Positions 45,613 to 55,237 of a DNA stretch of 56,082 nucleotides are shown here, one piece after another. Below the pieces are notes generated by a model that was given only the letters and a program-made list of their open reading frames with translations, made no database searches and was not told the origin of the DNA. The stretch's first letter is position 1. Each line of letters opens with the position of its first letter. Origin of the DNA: Sulfurimonas sp. (GTDB taxonomy: Bacteria; Campylobacterota; Campylobacteria; Campylobacterales; Sulfurimonadaceae); the NCBI GenBank assembly GCA_027013295.1, contig JALUXP010000071.1:1-56082 (forward strand). The letters run 5' to 3'. Made by a program: the position numbers and the translations under genes.

Positions 45613-47739
45613 CTATTCTAAGATATTTTTCACACGCATAGATGGACGCCACATTGCCCTTATGCCTTTTTTCAGTGCATCAAGATTTAATTTTGTCTTA
45701 CCGTATTTTTTCTCATAAATTTCAAAAGTTGAAATAATATGGTCATCAACACCAAAATTTAAAATATAGTTTTTAAAACCTTTTTCAATATAAGTTTTTT
45801 CTTTATTGTGAGCGATAGCATATTCTATTTGATTGATGTATGCCCAAGCATAAATTCTTGCTACAGACATCTGCTTTGAACCAATATTTTTATAATCTCC
45901 TAAAACTCCATCTATAGCTAAAATATCTGCTTTTATCACATAAACCTCTGCCAAAGCCAAATCATTTTGCCATTGTTTTATAAGCTTTTGTCCTGCTTGC
46001 GTATTTTCTAAGAGTTCCGACTTTGAGAGCAATCTATATGCACTCTGCAAGTCTCCATCATCAACAGCCTTAAAAAACTGACCTTGACTCTCTATATCTT
46101 GAATCATTTTTTTTGCAATAACTTCATAATCTGGAAAATCTCTTAAAACTCTAAGCGACTTAATAGATTCATATATATCTCGGCTGTCCATTGCTTTGCT
46201 TATACTTATATAGAGAGTGTCTCCATACATTAAAAGTTTATTGTATTCCTCAAACTCTTTTAGAAAAGGATTTACTTTAATAAGCTCAAATGCAACTTTA
46301 AAATCTTTTTTTGCCATGTTACTTTTAAGTCGCACAAAGACTTCACTTTTAGCAACCATCTCTTGAATCAATCTTGTTTTTTCTGGTATACCTCTATATT
46401 GTGAAAGAAGTTCATAAATTTCCTCTTTTCTTTTACCCTCTTGAGCCAATATTTGTGCTTTTGCAAATAACTTTTTCCATCTTTCTTCCATCAGTAAATA
46501 AAATTTTGATTCTTTATATGATGGATATTTTCTTGCTAAAGAGTAGGCTAATGCTGTATTTCCTTTTTTTATATCTAAAACAAACTTACCAAATTCTGCA
46601 TACTCTTGAAACATCTTTTTTATAATAGTTTTTTTAGCTGGTGAGTTAAAATTGCTCAATAATTTTTCAGCCTTATCTTTTTGTGCATTTTGCAATAATT
46701 TGCTCACTTGCTGTAGAGTCTTTTCCCATATTTTTGACAACGAAATATAAGGTTTTGTATACAGGAGAAAAGGTCTTGTTTTAACATATTCATTTATAGA
46801 ATCATACTCTTTACTTTCAAGAAGTTTTTCTAAATACTTATCTCCCTCATAGATATATAAAAGATTCAGTTCACCATTTTCACAGCCTACTATTAAATCA
46901 TCTCTTGATTCATCAAACTCTAAAGAGGATATAGGACTGTTGTATTTGATGAAACTTCTACTCAACTGAGCATAATTTTCTAGCTCATATACTATGATAT
47001 ACCCAAGTTCTGTACCTAGAAATAAAAACTTATCGTTTGCTGTCACCGCACGCACTGTATCATGGATGCCATTTAAGCGTACAATTATTTTATTTGTATC
47101 AAGATCCCAAATAATTGCACTCCCAGATTTATCTACGCTAAAAAGTCTATTTTCACTTAAAAAATGTATCTTCATTACAGGAGCTGCATGGGTTTTCAAC
47201 CTTGTAACTGGTGTCATCATCGCAAAATTAAATATAGAAATTTGTTTATCGTAACTTGCTGTTGCTACAAGCTGATTGTTTGCACTAAAACAGATATCAT
47301 TAATAGCATCAATATGAGCAGGTAGCGTAAAAGATAGTTTTGCACTTTTGATATCTACAACAAAAGTTTTACCATCCTCCCCACAAGAAAAAAAGTATTT
47401 TCCCTTAGGGTCAATAGCTACACAAGAGACACTCCCATGATGGCGTTGTACTTTCGCAATTATTTTTTTTGTATTGGTATTGTAAAGTCTTGAGAGTTTT
47501 GCTTCTTGACTAACAGTCGCAAAATAATTGCCATCCTCGCTAAAAGAAACTATTGCATTTTTATACCAAACATGATGGATACCCGTCTTAAAACCATTGA
47601 TTACTTTGAGTGTACTTTTGTCCAAAAAACGAATAGTTGTTTTTGCATCAACTACAACCATAGTACCATTGACTAAATTTTTTGTATATATAATAGGGTC
47701 AGTAAAAATTTTATTTCTATTGGTTTTCTTTTTCTTCAT
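45613..47739 (-). CDS. WD40 beta-propeller plus alpha-solenoid protein
   Basis: This 708-residue protein has no signal peptide (start MKKKKTNRNK), so is probably cytoplasmic. Residues about 15-305 hold at least five WD40-type blades, each with H-x5-6-I/V...S-x-D-x-x-[IF] and ending in a W/F-D/N-[LF]-like strand (HHGSVSCVAIDPKGKYFF, HIDAINDICFSANNQLVA, AAPVMKIHF...AIIWDL). Residues about 310-700 are continuous amphipathic helices resembling TPR or solenoid repeats. The gene sits six bases after ilvA and 87 bases before ilvB, in one direction, so it is probably co-expressed with isoleucine synthesis. Function unknown. The propeller-then-solenoid order is that of eukaryotic coat proteins, a similarity of layout only. 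Confidence 0.8.
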   Translation of the reverse strand: MKKKKTNRNKIFTDPIIYTKNLVNGTMVVVDAKTTIRFLDKSTLKVINGFKTGIHHVWYKNAIVSFSEDGNYFATVSQEAKLSRLYNTNTKKIIAKVQRHHGSVSCVAIDPKGKYFFSCGEDGKTFVVDIKSAKLSFTLPAHIDAINDICFSANNQLVATASYDKQISIFNFAMMTPVTRLKTHAAPVMKIHFLSENRLFSVDKSGSAIIWDLDTNKIIVRLNGIHDTVRAVTANDKFLFLGTELGYIIVYELENYAQLSRSFIKYNSPISSLEFDESRDDLIVGCENGELNLLYIYEGDKYLEKLLESKEYDSINEYVKTRPFLLYTKPYISLSKIWEKTLQQVSKLLQNAQKDKAEKLLSNFNSPAKKTIIKKMFQEYAEFGKFVLDIKKGNTALAYSLARKYPSYKESKFYLLMEERWKKLFAKAQILAQEGKRKEEIYELLSQYRGIPEKTRLIQEMVAKSEVFVRLKSNMAKKDFKVAFELIKVNPFLKEFEEYNKLLMYGDTLYISISKAMDSRDIYESIKSLRVLRDFPDYEVIAKKMIQDIESQGQFFKAVDDGDLQSAYRLLSKSELLENTQAGQKLIKQWQNDLALAEVYVIKADILAIDGVLGDYKNIGSKQMSVARIYAWAYINQIEYAIAHNKEKTYIEKGFKNYILNFGVDDHIISTFEIYEKKYGKTKLNLDALKKGIRAMWRPSMRVKNILE

Positions 47740-47745
47740 AAGTAT

Positions 47746-48948
47746 CTAACCTCTCAAATAGCCTTCAGCTTTAAGAGCATTTTGAATCTCTGCTTGATGC
47801 TCATGCCCTTTTGTTTCCATATGTACAGTTACATTGGCATCACCATAATCCAAAGAGATAGATGTCCTATCGTAAGCAATATGCACAATATTTGCATTTA
47901 AGCTCTCAAGAATCTCTGTAAAACGCTTTAGTGAGCCTGGTTTATCAACTAGCGTTACTGTTACATTCATCTTACGAGCTGATTTTAACAAACCCTTTTC
48001 AATAATCACATTAAGCAAAGTTACATCCATATTACCACCACTCAATACTATTGCAACTTTTTTACCTTTTAAAAATTCTAATTTATTATGTAAAACAGCA
48101 GCTACACCAACAGCACCTGCCCCTTCAACTACAAGTTTTTGTTTCTCTAGTAAAAATAAAATTGCACTTGCAATCTCTTCATCATCTACACCAATAAATC
48201 TATCTACATTTTTTTGAATATATTTTAAAGTGATTTCTGATGTATCTCTTACAGCAATCCCATCAGCAATAGTTCTTACACTTACACTATCAACAGCATA
48301 TCCTAGTTCATAAGAGTTTTTTAACGCTGGTGCACCAGATGCACTCACTCCTATCACTTCTATCTTAGGATTTATCTCTTTTATAGCAGTAGACATTCCT
48401 GCAATGAGTCCACCACCACCAACAGGGATAACAATGGCATCTAAATCTTCACATTCTTCAAGGATCTCTAGGGCTACGCTCCCTTGACCACACATCACTG
48501 CTTCATCTTCAAAAGGGTGAATAAATGTTAACTTATTTTCTTCACCAAATCTAAGAGCATAGGCATAAGCTTCATCATAGTTCACACCATGAAGGATAAC
48601 CTCTGCACCATAATGTTTCACGCCATTTACTTTTGTAAGAGGTGTTGATTCAGGCATGATAATCACTGCTCGTATGGAAAACATTGAAGCTGACAGAGCT
48701 ACACCTTGTGCATGGTTACCTGCACTTGCAGCTACTACACCACCTTGCATCTGTTTCTCTGAGAGTGTAGCTATCTTGTTGTATGCACCTCGTATCTTAA
48801 AAGCACCTGTTACTTGTAGATTTTCTTTTTTAAGATAAACATTGATTTGAGATTCTTTACTTAAATGAGGGGCAAAAGTAAATGGTGTTTTGTTTATAAC
48901 ATCTTTAATTCTCTCTTGAGCTTGTTGTATATTTTTTAAATTTAGCAC
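47746..48948 (-). CDS. ilvA: Threonine ammonia-lyase (biosynthetic type with ACT domain)
   Basis: This 400-residue PLP enzyme deaminates threonine to 2-oxobutanoate, the entry to isoleucine. The PLP lysine is in TGAFKIRGAYNK, the glycine loop is SAGNHAQGVA, and PVGGGGLIAG is intact. A C-terminal ACT-like domain (about 325-400) is present. It follows the CoA-binding gene by six bases and precedes the propeller gene by six. Confidence 0.95.
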   Translation of the reverse strand: MLNLKNIQQAQERIKDVINKTPFTFAPHLSKESQINVYLKKENLQVTGAFKIRGAYNKIATLSEKQMQGGVVAASAGNHAQGVALSASMFSIRAVIIMPESTPLTKVNGVKHYGAEVILHGVNYDEAYAYALRFGEENKLTFIHPFEDEAVMCGQGSVALEILEECEDLDAIVIPVGGGGLIAGMSTAIKEINPKIEVIGVSASGAPALKNSYELGYAVDSVSVRTIADGIAVRDTSEITLKYIQKNVDRFIGVDDEEIASAILFLLEKQKLVVEGAGAVGVAAVLHNKLEFLKGKKVAIVLSGGNMDVTLLNVIIEKGLLKSARKMNVTVTLVDKPGSLKRFTEILESLNANIVHIAYDRTSISLDYGDANVTVHMETKGHEHQAEIQNALKAEGYLRG

Positions 48949-48954
48949 TCTTGC

Positions 48955-49380
48955 CTACCTATTTTGCAACTCTATTTTTGGACAATGGTTTTGCACTACT
49001 CTCATCCCTGCATCTCTTGCTTTTTGTGCTGCTTCATTATTTACTAAACCTAACTGACCCCAAAAAACTTTTACATCTCCACGAGCTATGGCAACATCAG
49101 CAATAGCATTAAAAGCTTCTGGTTTACGAAATATATCAACCATATCTACCTCAAAAGGGATTTCAACTAAACTTCTATACACTTTCTCCCCAAGAATTTC
49201 ATCCTCTTTTGGATATACAGGTACTATTTTATACCCTCTTTCTTGTAGAAATTTTGCAACTTTATGACTTGCTTTTGTCTCATTTGGAGAAAGTCCAAGT
49301 ATAGCTATGACATTAACACTATCTAAAATTTCTAATATCTCTTTGTTGTTTGAATTGACAGTTGCAAATTCACATTCCAT
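48955..49380 (-). CDS. CoA-binding domain protein (YccU-like)
   Basis: This 141-residue Rossmann-type CoA-binding protein, similar to the N-terminal part of succinyl-CoA synthetase alpha, starts at ATG 49380 because AAGGA lies five bases before it and directly abuts the earlier ATG 49386. It has AILGLSPNETKASHKVA, VYPKEDEILGEKVY and FWGQLGLVNNEAA. Function unknown; homologues are often near amino-acid or transport genes. It is first of the ilvA transcript, with a -10 box at 49410-49415. Confidence 0.88.
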   Translation of the reverse strand: MECEFATVNSNNKEILEILDSVNVIAILGLSPNETKASHKVAKFLQERGYKIVPVYPKEDEILGEKVYRSLVEIPFEVDMVDIFRKPEAFNAIADVAIARGDVKVFWGQLGLVNNEAAQKARDAGMRVVQNHCPKIELQNR

Positions 49381-49409
49381 AAGCATCCTTTTTCATCTTT
49401 TACAAAAAG

Positions 49410-49415
49410 ATTATA
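49410..49415 (-). promoter_or_regulatory. -10 box for the ilvA transcript
   Basis: TATAAT in TCGATATAATCTT lies 30 bases before the CoA-binding gene, in the 77-base gap from rpoN. Confidence 0.5.
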
Positions 49416-49457
49416 TCGAAAAACAATAAAGCAAGCATAAAAAAATTTGGACGGAGA

Positions 49458-50726
49458 TCAATGCAGATGATAAAGTTTTTTTCTTTCACTAGATCCAGCA
49501 ATATTAAGTTGCTTTCTATATTTAGCTATGGTGCGTCTTACCATAGTCACTTTAAATCTGTTTTGAATCAATTTTAAAAGCTTCATATCACTTAAAGGTT
49601 TCACTCTTGATTCCTCTTTTATAAGGGATATTAAAAACTCTTTTATAGCTGCATTACTCACATCTTCATCGATAGCTGTTGTAAAAAACTCTTTCATCGC
49701 TAAAACACCTCTGTTGCATGCTATGTATTTGTTTGCTATTGCACGAGATATGGTAGATGGATTGTGTCCAAACTCATCGGCTAAAGTCTTAAGCGTAAGT
49801 GGCATAATCTGCCCACCAGTGAAAAACTCATACTGGTACTCAACAATCATCAATCCCACTTTATACAAGGTTGCTTTACGCATATCTAGTGCATCAACTA
49901 AGGATTTAGCCTCTTTTATCTTTTGAGATATAAAATCATGCTCTACACCATAGTTTGTATCTATATGTATCGTTGGATAATATGCATCATTTAATTTTAC
50001 CTCTATATCTTGTCCATCATTAAAGTAGATCATCAAATCAGGGATTATCTGAGAAGACTCCTCTTGGTATTCAATAGCAGGAGGATTTTTAAAAGTTCCT
50101 AGAACTCGCATCACTTCAGAAAAGTTTTTTTCATCAGCATAACTATATATATCTTCTAAATCTTTTATTACCTCTAAGGCTAAAGGGTATGCTTCCTCAC
50201 TTATATCGGAACTCTCAAGCTGAAACAAAAAACTTTCAGAGAGATCATGTGCACCAATACCCACTGGAACAACATGAATAAATCTTAAACGAATTTTTTC
50301 AAAAGCTTCTTCTTGTATCCCCTCCGCTTGGCAAAACTTCAGCGTATCACCCTCATAATACCCACCATCATCAAGGTTTGAGACAACAAACATAGCTATC
50401 TTTTGTGACAGTGGTGTTGGAAAAAGCGGAGCTTCTAACTGTTCATCTAAAACATCATGTAAAGAGCGGTATTGAATAGTAAGTGCCTCTATCTGTTCTG
50501 TTCTTGAGTTTGAGACTTGTCCACTAATGATTTTTTTTGGAATCTTTTTTTCAAATTCCTCTTCGTAGCCAGATTCTATTTCTACCACAGGATTAGCCTC
50601 AATAAAAGGTGCCATAGCATCACCTAAATCACTCAAACTTGAGTGGAGTATTGGTAACCAATTTCTTAGTGTGTTAGAGAGTTTATGCTTCGTCTCAACT
50701 GATCTACTTTGTCTAAGTCTTGCCAT
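49458..50726 (-). CDS. rpoN: RNA polymerase sigma-54 factor
   Basis: This 422-residue factor has the N-terminal activator-responding region (LRQSRSVETKHKLSNTLRNW...), a core-binding middle, a helix-turn-helix (LADEFGHNPSTISRAI) and the RpoN box (VRRTIAKYRKQLNI). In Campylobacterota sigma-54 drives mid-stage flagellar genes through FlgR. It is shorter than the roughly 480 residues of E. coli, as in this phylum. The acidic region II is reduced. Confidence 0.95.
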   Translation of the reverse strand: MARLRQSRSVETKHKLSNTLRNWLPILHSSLSDLGDAMAPFIEANPVVEIESGYEEEFEKKIPKKIISGQVSNSRTEQIEALTIQYRSLHDVLDEQLEAPLFPTPLSQKIAMFVVSNLDDGGYYEGDTLKFCQAEGIQEEAFEKIRLRFIHVVPVGIGAHDLSESFLFQLESSDISEEAYPLALEVIKDLEDIYSYADEKNFSEVMRVLGTFKNPPAIEYQEESSQIIPDLMIYFNDGQDIEVKLNDAYYPTIHIDTNYGVEHDFISQKIKEAKSLVDALDMRKATLYKVGLMIVEYQYEFFTGGQIMPLTLKTLADEFGHNPSTISRAIANKYIACNRGVLAMKEFFTTAIDEDVSNAAIKEFLISLIKEESRVKPLSDMKLLKLIQNRFKVTMVRRTIAKYRKQLNIAGSSERKKLYHLH

Positions 50727-50740
50727 GATATCTCAGCCAA

Positions 50741-51463
50741 TTAAAGCTTATAGTCCTCGCCTAGGTAATGTGTACGAACATCTGCATTATTGGCTATCTC
50801 TTGGCTTGTTCCACTTGCAAGAAGCTCACCTGACTTGATCACATAAGCCCTATCACAAACATCCAAAGTCTCTCGCACATTATGATCTGTTATTAAGACT
50901 CCTATCCCATACTCCACCAGTTGATGAATCACCTTTTGTATATCCATAACAGCGATAGGGTCAACCCCTGCAAATGGCTCATCAAGGAGTAAAAATTTTG
51001 GTTGATTAACAAGGGCTCGTGCTATCTCCACACGGCGACGCTCCCCACCACTTAAACTCACCCCTTTTCTAAAGCGGATAGGCTCAATGTTGAACATATC
51101 GAGAAGTTCAAGTATCCTTTTTTCTTGTTCTTTTTCATCTTTAATACTTACTTGAGCTGCTACCATAAGGTTGTCCTCTACACTTAAATCTTTAAAGATA
51201 GAAGCTTCTTGAGGCAAATAACCAATACCTTTCAAAGCTCTTTCGTGTAAAGGTTGTCCGACAAGATTTTCATCATCAAAAAAAACATCACCCGCACTCT
51301 CTTGAACAAGTCCACATATCATATAAAAAGTTGTTGTTTTTCCAGCTCCATTTGGTCCAAGAAGTCCTACAACTTCACCACTTTTCACTTCAAGACTCAT
51401 CCCTTTTACTATCTCTAAACTTTTTATCTTTTTCTTTAAACCTACTGCTTTTAAAATGTGCAT
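50741..51463 (-). CDS. lptB: LPS export ABC transporter ATPase
   Basis: This 240-residue ATPase powers LptFG in lipopolysaccharide export. It has Walker A GPNGAGKTT (about residues 36-44), the signature LSGGERRRVEIAR, Walker B FLLLDEPFAGVDP and the switch His in LITDHNVRETL. It overlaps tsaE by 13 bases and precedes rpoN, the common lptB-rpoN pair. Confidence 0.95.
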   Translation of the reverse strand: MHILKAVGLKKKIKSLEIVKGMSLEVKSGEVVGLLGPNGAGKTTTFYMICGLVQESAGDVFFDDENLVGQPLHERALKGIGYLPQEASIFKDLSVEDNLMVAAQVSIKDEKEQEKRILELLDMFNIEPIRFRKGVSLSGGERRRVEIARALVNQPKFLLLDEPFAGVDPIAVMDIQKVIHQLVEYGIGVLITDHNVRETLDVCDRAYVIKSGELLASGTSQEIANNADVRTHYLGEDYKL

Positions 51464-51864
51464 ATTGTATATTCTCTTTTATTGTTTTGCATCTTTTTTA
51501 TCTCTATCTCCATGAGATCAAATCCTGCATCTACTAAAATTTTTTTGAGTGCGTCATCACCCCATTCAACAAGATGAAGACCCTCCTTGTCTAACTCTTC
51601 AAGCATACCAAGTGAGATGAAGCTGTCTAAACCTTTATTGTAAATGTCATAATGATAGACTTTCTCACCATAAACTTGTTGCAGAGAAAAGGTTGGAGAG
51701 GTGACCTCATCTTTTAGCCCTAAAGAGTTTACTATATACTTTGTGAGCGTTGTCTTTCCCGAAGCCAAATCACCTCGAAGCAAAATAACTCCATTTGAAA
51801 AATCTGAGATAAGTGCATCACTCAACAAAGGAAGTTGTTCTAAGTCTAGTTCATATTTTTTCAT
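51451..51864 (-). CDS. tsaE: tRNA t6A synthesis ATPase TsaE
   Basis: This 137-residue P-loop ATPase of the TsaBDE complex makes t6A37 on ANN-reading tRNAs. Walker A is GDLASGKTTLTKYI (about residues 31-44), with VTSPTFSLQQVY and LVEWGDDALKKI. It overlaps trpD (ATGA) and lptB. Confidence 0.94.
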   Translation of the reverse strand: MKKYELDLEQLPLLSDALISDFSNGVILLRGDLASGKTTLTKYIVNSLGLKDEVTSPTFSLQQVYGEKVYHYDIYNKGLDSFISLGMLEELDKEGLHLVEWGDDALKKILVDAGFDLMEIEIKKMQNNKREYTICTF

Positions 51865-52853
51865 ATTTTATTTGATATTTCAATGATTTTTTCTAATTTT
51901 TCTTTGGCTTTTCCAGATCTAATAGCCTCATCTGCCATCTCTAAACCATCTTGAATATCTCTTACCAAGCCATCTACCATCAGAGCCGAAGCAGTATTTA
52001 TCATCACAATATCTCTTTGTGCATCGGTAGCAGTTGAGTTAAAGATGTTGTGAAGTATCTGTGCATTTTGTTGTGCATCACCTCCCACTATCGCTTTAAG
52101 AGGTACTTTTTTTATCCCATATTCTTGTGCATCTATCTCAAGCTCTCGTATAATCCCATCTTTTAGTAGTGATGCATAAGTAATATCTGAGATACTTATC
52201 TCATCCAGACCTTCACGAGAACTTACTACCAATGCTGATTGTGCTCCATTTATTTTTAATGCTTCTGCCATTTTAGGGACAAAGTCTTTATCAAAAACTC
52301 CTAGTAAAGATTTTTTTACACCTGCTGGATTTGTCAGTGGACCTAGTATATTGAATATAGTTTTCTCAGATATACTCTTTCTCACTGGCATGATAAAACT
52401 CATAGCAGGATGGTGGTTAGCTGCGAACATAAAACAAAACCCACTCTCTTCTAAGAGCTTTGCACTTTGAGCCATACTCAAATCTAACCTCACACCAAGA
52501 GCCTCAAACATATCTGCACTTCCACTTTTAGATGTTACAGAGCGACTTCCATGTTTTGCAACTGAACTTCCACAGGCACTCGTCAACAAAGCTACCGTTG
52601 AAGATATGTTAAAACTCCCTATCTTGTCTCCACCAGTTCCAACAATATCTAAAGATTTTTCACTCAGCTCTTTAGATATTGGCAAAGCCAGTGCATGTGA
52701 ACGCATCACTTCTGCAGCAGCAGCGATAGACTCTACAGAAGTATGTTTATCTAGGGTCATATCTATCAAAAATTCTCTCATCAATGTATCACTCATCTCA
52801 TGAGTAAATAATTTTTCAAATTGTATCTTACTCTCTTGGTAGGTCATCTTCAT
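51861..52853 (-). CDS. trpD: Anthranilate phosphoribosyltransferase
   Basis: This 330-residue enzyme of tryptophan synthesis is the stand-alone form, not fused to trpG. It has VGTGGDKIGSFNISS, KHGSRSVTSKSGSADMFEALG and FNILGPLTNPA. It overlaps the S4 gene start by four bases (ATGA) and tsaE, with no other trp genes in the window. Confidence 0.95.
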   Translation of the reverse strand: MKMTYQESKIQFEKLFTHEMSDTLMREFLIDMTLDKHTSVESIAAAAEVMRSHALALPISKELSEKSLDIVGTGGDKIGSFNISSTVALLTSACGSSVAKHGSRSVTSKSGSADMFEALGVRLDLSMAQSAKLLEESGFCFMFAANHHPAMSFIMPVRKSISEKTIFNILGPLTNPAGVKKSLLGVFDKDFVPKMAEALKINGAQSALVVSSREGLDEISISDITYASLLKDGIIRELEIDAQEYGIKKVPLKAIVGGDAQQNAQILHNIFNSTATDAQRDIVMINTASALMVDGLVRDIQDGLEMADEAIRSGKAKEKLEKIIEISNKI

Positions 52854-53095
52854 AATTCCTTTATGTATTGATGCTGTAAAGATTTTGGAGTTGATTTTGT
52901 TGTAGGTATCTGTAATACCTGATATTTTTTAGTCTCATTGAGGTAGTTGATAGTGACTACATCTCCAACCTCTACATTTTTACTTGCTTTTACAACTACA
53001 TCATTTATGAGCACTACTTTATTTGCAATCATATCCTGAGCAACAGAACGCCTCTTTGTGATATTTACACTATTTAAAAATTTATCTATTCGCAT
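52850..53095 (-). CDS. Small S4-domain RNA-binding protein
   Basis: This 81-residue protein is almost entirely an S4 domain: MRIDKFLNSVNITKRRSVAQ then VVLINDVVVKASKNVEVGDVVTI. It resembles HslR/RqcP-type proteins that bind stalled 50S or rRNA. The role is inferred by family. It is first of the S4-trpD-tsaE-lptB-rpoN run. Confidence 0.88.
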   Translation of the reverse strand: MRIDKFLNSVNITKRRSVAQDMIANKVVLINDVVVKASKNVEVGDVVTINYLNETKKYQVLQIPTTKSTPKSLQHQYIKEL

Positions 53096-53178
53096 TAATT
53101 CGCCATTAAAATGATTTGTGAGTGTATTGTAAGCTAATAAAACTGAAAGGTTTATAAGAGTTGGAACATTTTTTGCAT

Positions 53179-53213
53179 GTTAAAGCGATATTTTTTTATT
53201 TTATCACTTTAAC
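53179..53213 (-). terminator. Hairpin just after the YgiQ gene
   Basis: Arms 53179-53190 (GTTAAAGCGATA) and 53202-53213 pair at 11 of 12 positions with an AT-only loop. It begins eight bases from the stop of the radical SAM gene. On the minus strand the stem is not followed by a good T-run, so it is a weak terminator or an RNA-stabilising end. Confidence 0.45.
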
Positions 53214-53220
53214 GAATATT

Positions 53221-55005
53221 TTAAGAGGCAAATCCACTTGCGAAACAATCTTTTTTCACAACTATCTGTTTTTGTTTCTCTTTTCTTTTCGTGTCTTTTT
53301 CAACAAAGATTTTTTTGCGAGTTTTAGGATCAAGTTCTGTGTAGTACATTACAGCCGAGTATGTTCCTGGAGTAGGAGTAAAAACTTGAGCTTGTTCAGG
53401 ATTCATTTTGAGTTCATCCGTTGTAAAACGCTTCAGTTCATGCATATCTTTCTCTTGGCAACCTGGATGTGCAGCTATGAGATAGTAGGTTAAGAACTGT
53501 TGCTTGCCACTTTCTTTGTTGAGTTTATCATACATCTTTTTAAAATCAACTAAAGTCTCTTTAGCAGGTTTTCCCATCAACTCTAAAACATGCTGCTGAG
53601 TATGTTCAGGGGCTACTTTCATCTGCCCAGATATATGATGCTCTACCATCTCTTTGAGGTAGGAATAACCATGCTTTTTATCTGCAGTTATGAGGTCATA
53701 CCTTACACCAGATGCTACAAAAGCTTTTCGTACCCCCTCAACTTCCCTTACTTTTCTCAGTAGCTTTATATTGCGTCCATGGTCAACATGCATCGCTTTG
53801 CACAAACGATTGGCGTCAACACAACGGATCTCATCACAAGAACCTTTTTTAAGTTTTTTCCCACACTCATACCCATACATATTTGCCGTAGGTCCTCCAA
53901 CATCACTAATGATGCCCTTATAATCTTTATACTTGTTAAACTCTTTTGCTTCTTCTAAGATATTGCCCTCAGTTCTTGTACGGATAGTTCTCCCTTGATG
54001 CACACCTATGGCACAAAAGTTACATTCACCCCAACAGCCATGATGTGTCATGATGGAAAACTTGATAGTTTCTAAACATTTGACTTTACCCTCTTTTGCA
54101 TAATAAGGATGGAGTTCCCGAGTAAAGGGAAGATTAGAATTTGCATCCATCTCTGCCTCATCAAGATAATCACAAGGAGGATTTTGTATAAGGTATCTCG
54201 TATCGACACTCTGACACAGTCCATTTGCAGAGATGGGGTCATTGTTATCATAAAACGCATCAAAAAGATCTATATAACGCTCTTTTTCATCTAAACACTC
54301 TTGATGTGATGGAAGCTGAATATACTCATAGTTTGGTTCTTTGGAGATATAACAAACACCCCGTATATCTCTATAGTCATCTCCATTTGCGATGGCATGA
54401 GTAAGTTGTTCTAGTGCTATCTCACCCATACCATAGATAAGGATATCACCTTTAGCATCAAACAAAATTGGTTTTTTTAGTTTGTTAGCCCAATAATCAT
54501 AATGCGTTACTCTTCTTAGACTTGCTTCTATCCCACCAAGTACCAAGGGCACTGTACCCTTAAAATGTTGTCGAATTAAATTACAATATACACTTAAAGC
54601 ACGGTCTGGCCTTTTGTTGTTTTTCCCTCCAGGAGTGTAGTCATCTGAGTTTCTAAACTTTTTTGTTGCTGTGTAGTTGCTCACCATACTATCTACACTT
54701 CCACCACTCACACCCCAGTAAAGTTTTGGCTCACCAAGTCTTTTGATGTCATCACCACTTTTAACATCTGGTTGCCCTATCATCCCCACCTTGTAACCAA
54801 GTTTCTCCAACATTCGCCCAACCATAGCTACCCCTATAAAAGGTGAGTCGATATAGGCATCTCCACTCACAAGGATAACATCACACTGATCCCAACCAAG
54901 AGCATCCATCTCCTCTCTCGTAGTTGGTAAGAAATCTTTGTCACTAAAAGTAACTGTTTTACGGTTTTTATTTGGGTTTTTTCTATCTTTATTTCGTCTG
55001 CTCAA
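53221..55005 (-). CDS. YgiQ-family radical SAM protein
   Basis: This 594-residue protein starts at TTG 55005 (SRRNKDRKNPNKN follows), with AGGAATATT in front; the open frame continues 17 codons upstream without a ribosome site. It has a B12-binding-like N-terminal domain (about 45-190: SGDAYIDSPFIG, GGIEASLRRVTHYD) and the radical SAM cluster CWGECNFC (C-x3-C-x2-C). The C-terminal part includes PGTYSAVMYYT. The reaction is unknown. The gene stands alone near an insertion sequence. Confidence 0.9.
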   Translation of the reverse strand: MSRRNKDRKNPNKNRKTVTFSDKDFLPTTREEMDALGWDQCDVILVSGDAYIDSPFIGVAMVGRMLEKLGYKVGMIGQPDVKSGDDIKRLGEPKLYWGVSGGSVDSMVSNYTATKKFRNSDDYTPGGKNNKRPDRALSVYCNLIRQHFKGTVPLVLGGIEASLRRVTHYDYWANKLKKPILFDAKGDILIYGMGEIALEQLTHAIANGDDYRDIRGVCYISKEPNYEYIQLPSHQECLDEKERYIDLFDAFYDNNDPISANGLCQSVDTRYLIQNPPCDYLDEAEMDANSNLPFTRELHPYYAKEGKVKCLETIKFSIMTHHGCWGECNFCAIGVHQGRTIRTRTEGNILEEAKEFNKYKDYKGIISDVGGPTANMYGYECGKKLKKGSCDEIRCVDANRLCKAMHVDHGRNIKLLRKVREVEGVRKAFVASGVRYDLITADKKHGYSYLKEMVEHHISGQMKVAPEHTQQHVLELMGKPAKETLVDFKKMYDKLNKESGKQQFLTYYLIAAHPGCQEKDMHELKRFTTDELKMNPEQAQVFTPTPGTYSAVMYYTELDPKTRKKIFVEKDTKRKEKQKQIVVKKDCFASGFAS

Positions 55006-55237
55006 AATATTCCTATATCTCTTATTTTTATGTATAAGAGCCACTTGCAAATTCAAACCTACACAAGCGACTAATCTATTCTTATCCTGATTTTTAAGAT
55101 TAAAAAAATCTGGGTTAAGATATATTTGTTGTATTTTATCTCAATTCTACTAAATTTCTATAAAATCCTCATTTTCACTCCGTGCTTTATGGTTTGATAG
55201 CTAAAATTCTCTTCTTTTAGTGCTTTTTTACCTCTTA

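Noticed and set aside
47746-48948. Degradative (catabolic) threonine dehydratase
   Set aside because: The ilv context favours the biosynthetic role, though a catabolic-type enzyme with an ACT domain cannot be fully excluded.
55057-55237. The terminal inverted repeat of the insertion sequence
   Set aside because: Only one side of the element is in the window, so no partner is available to define the end.
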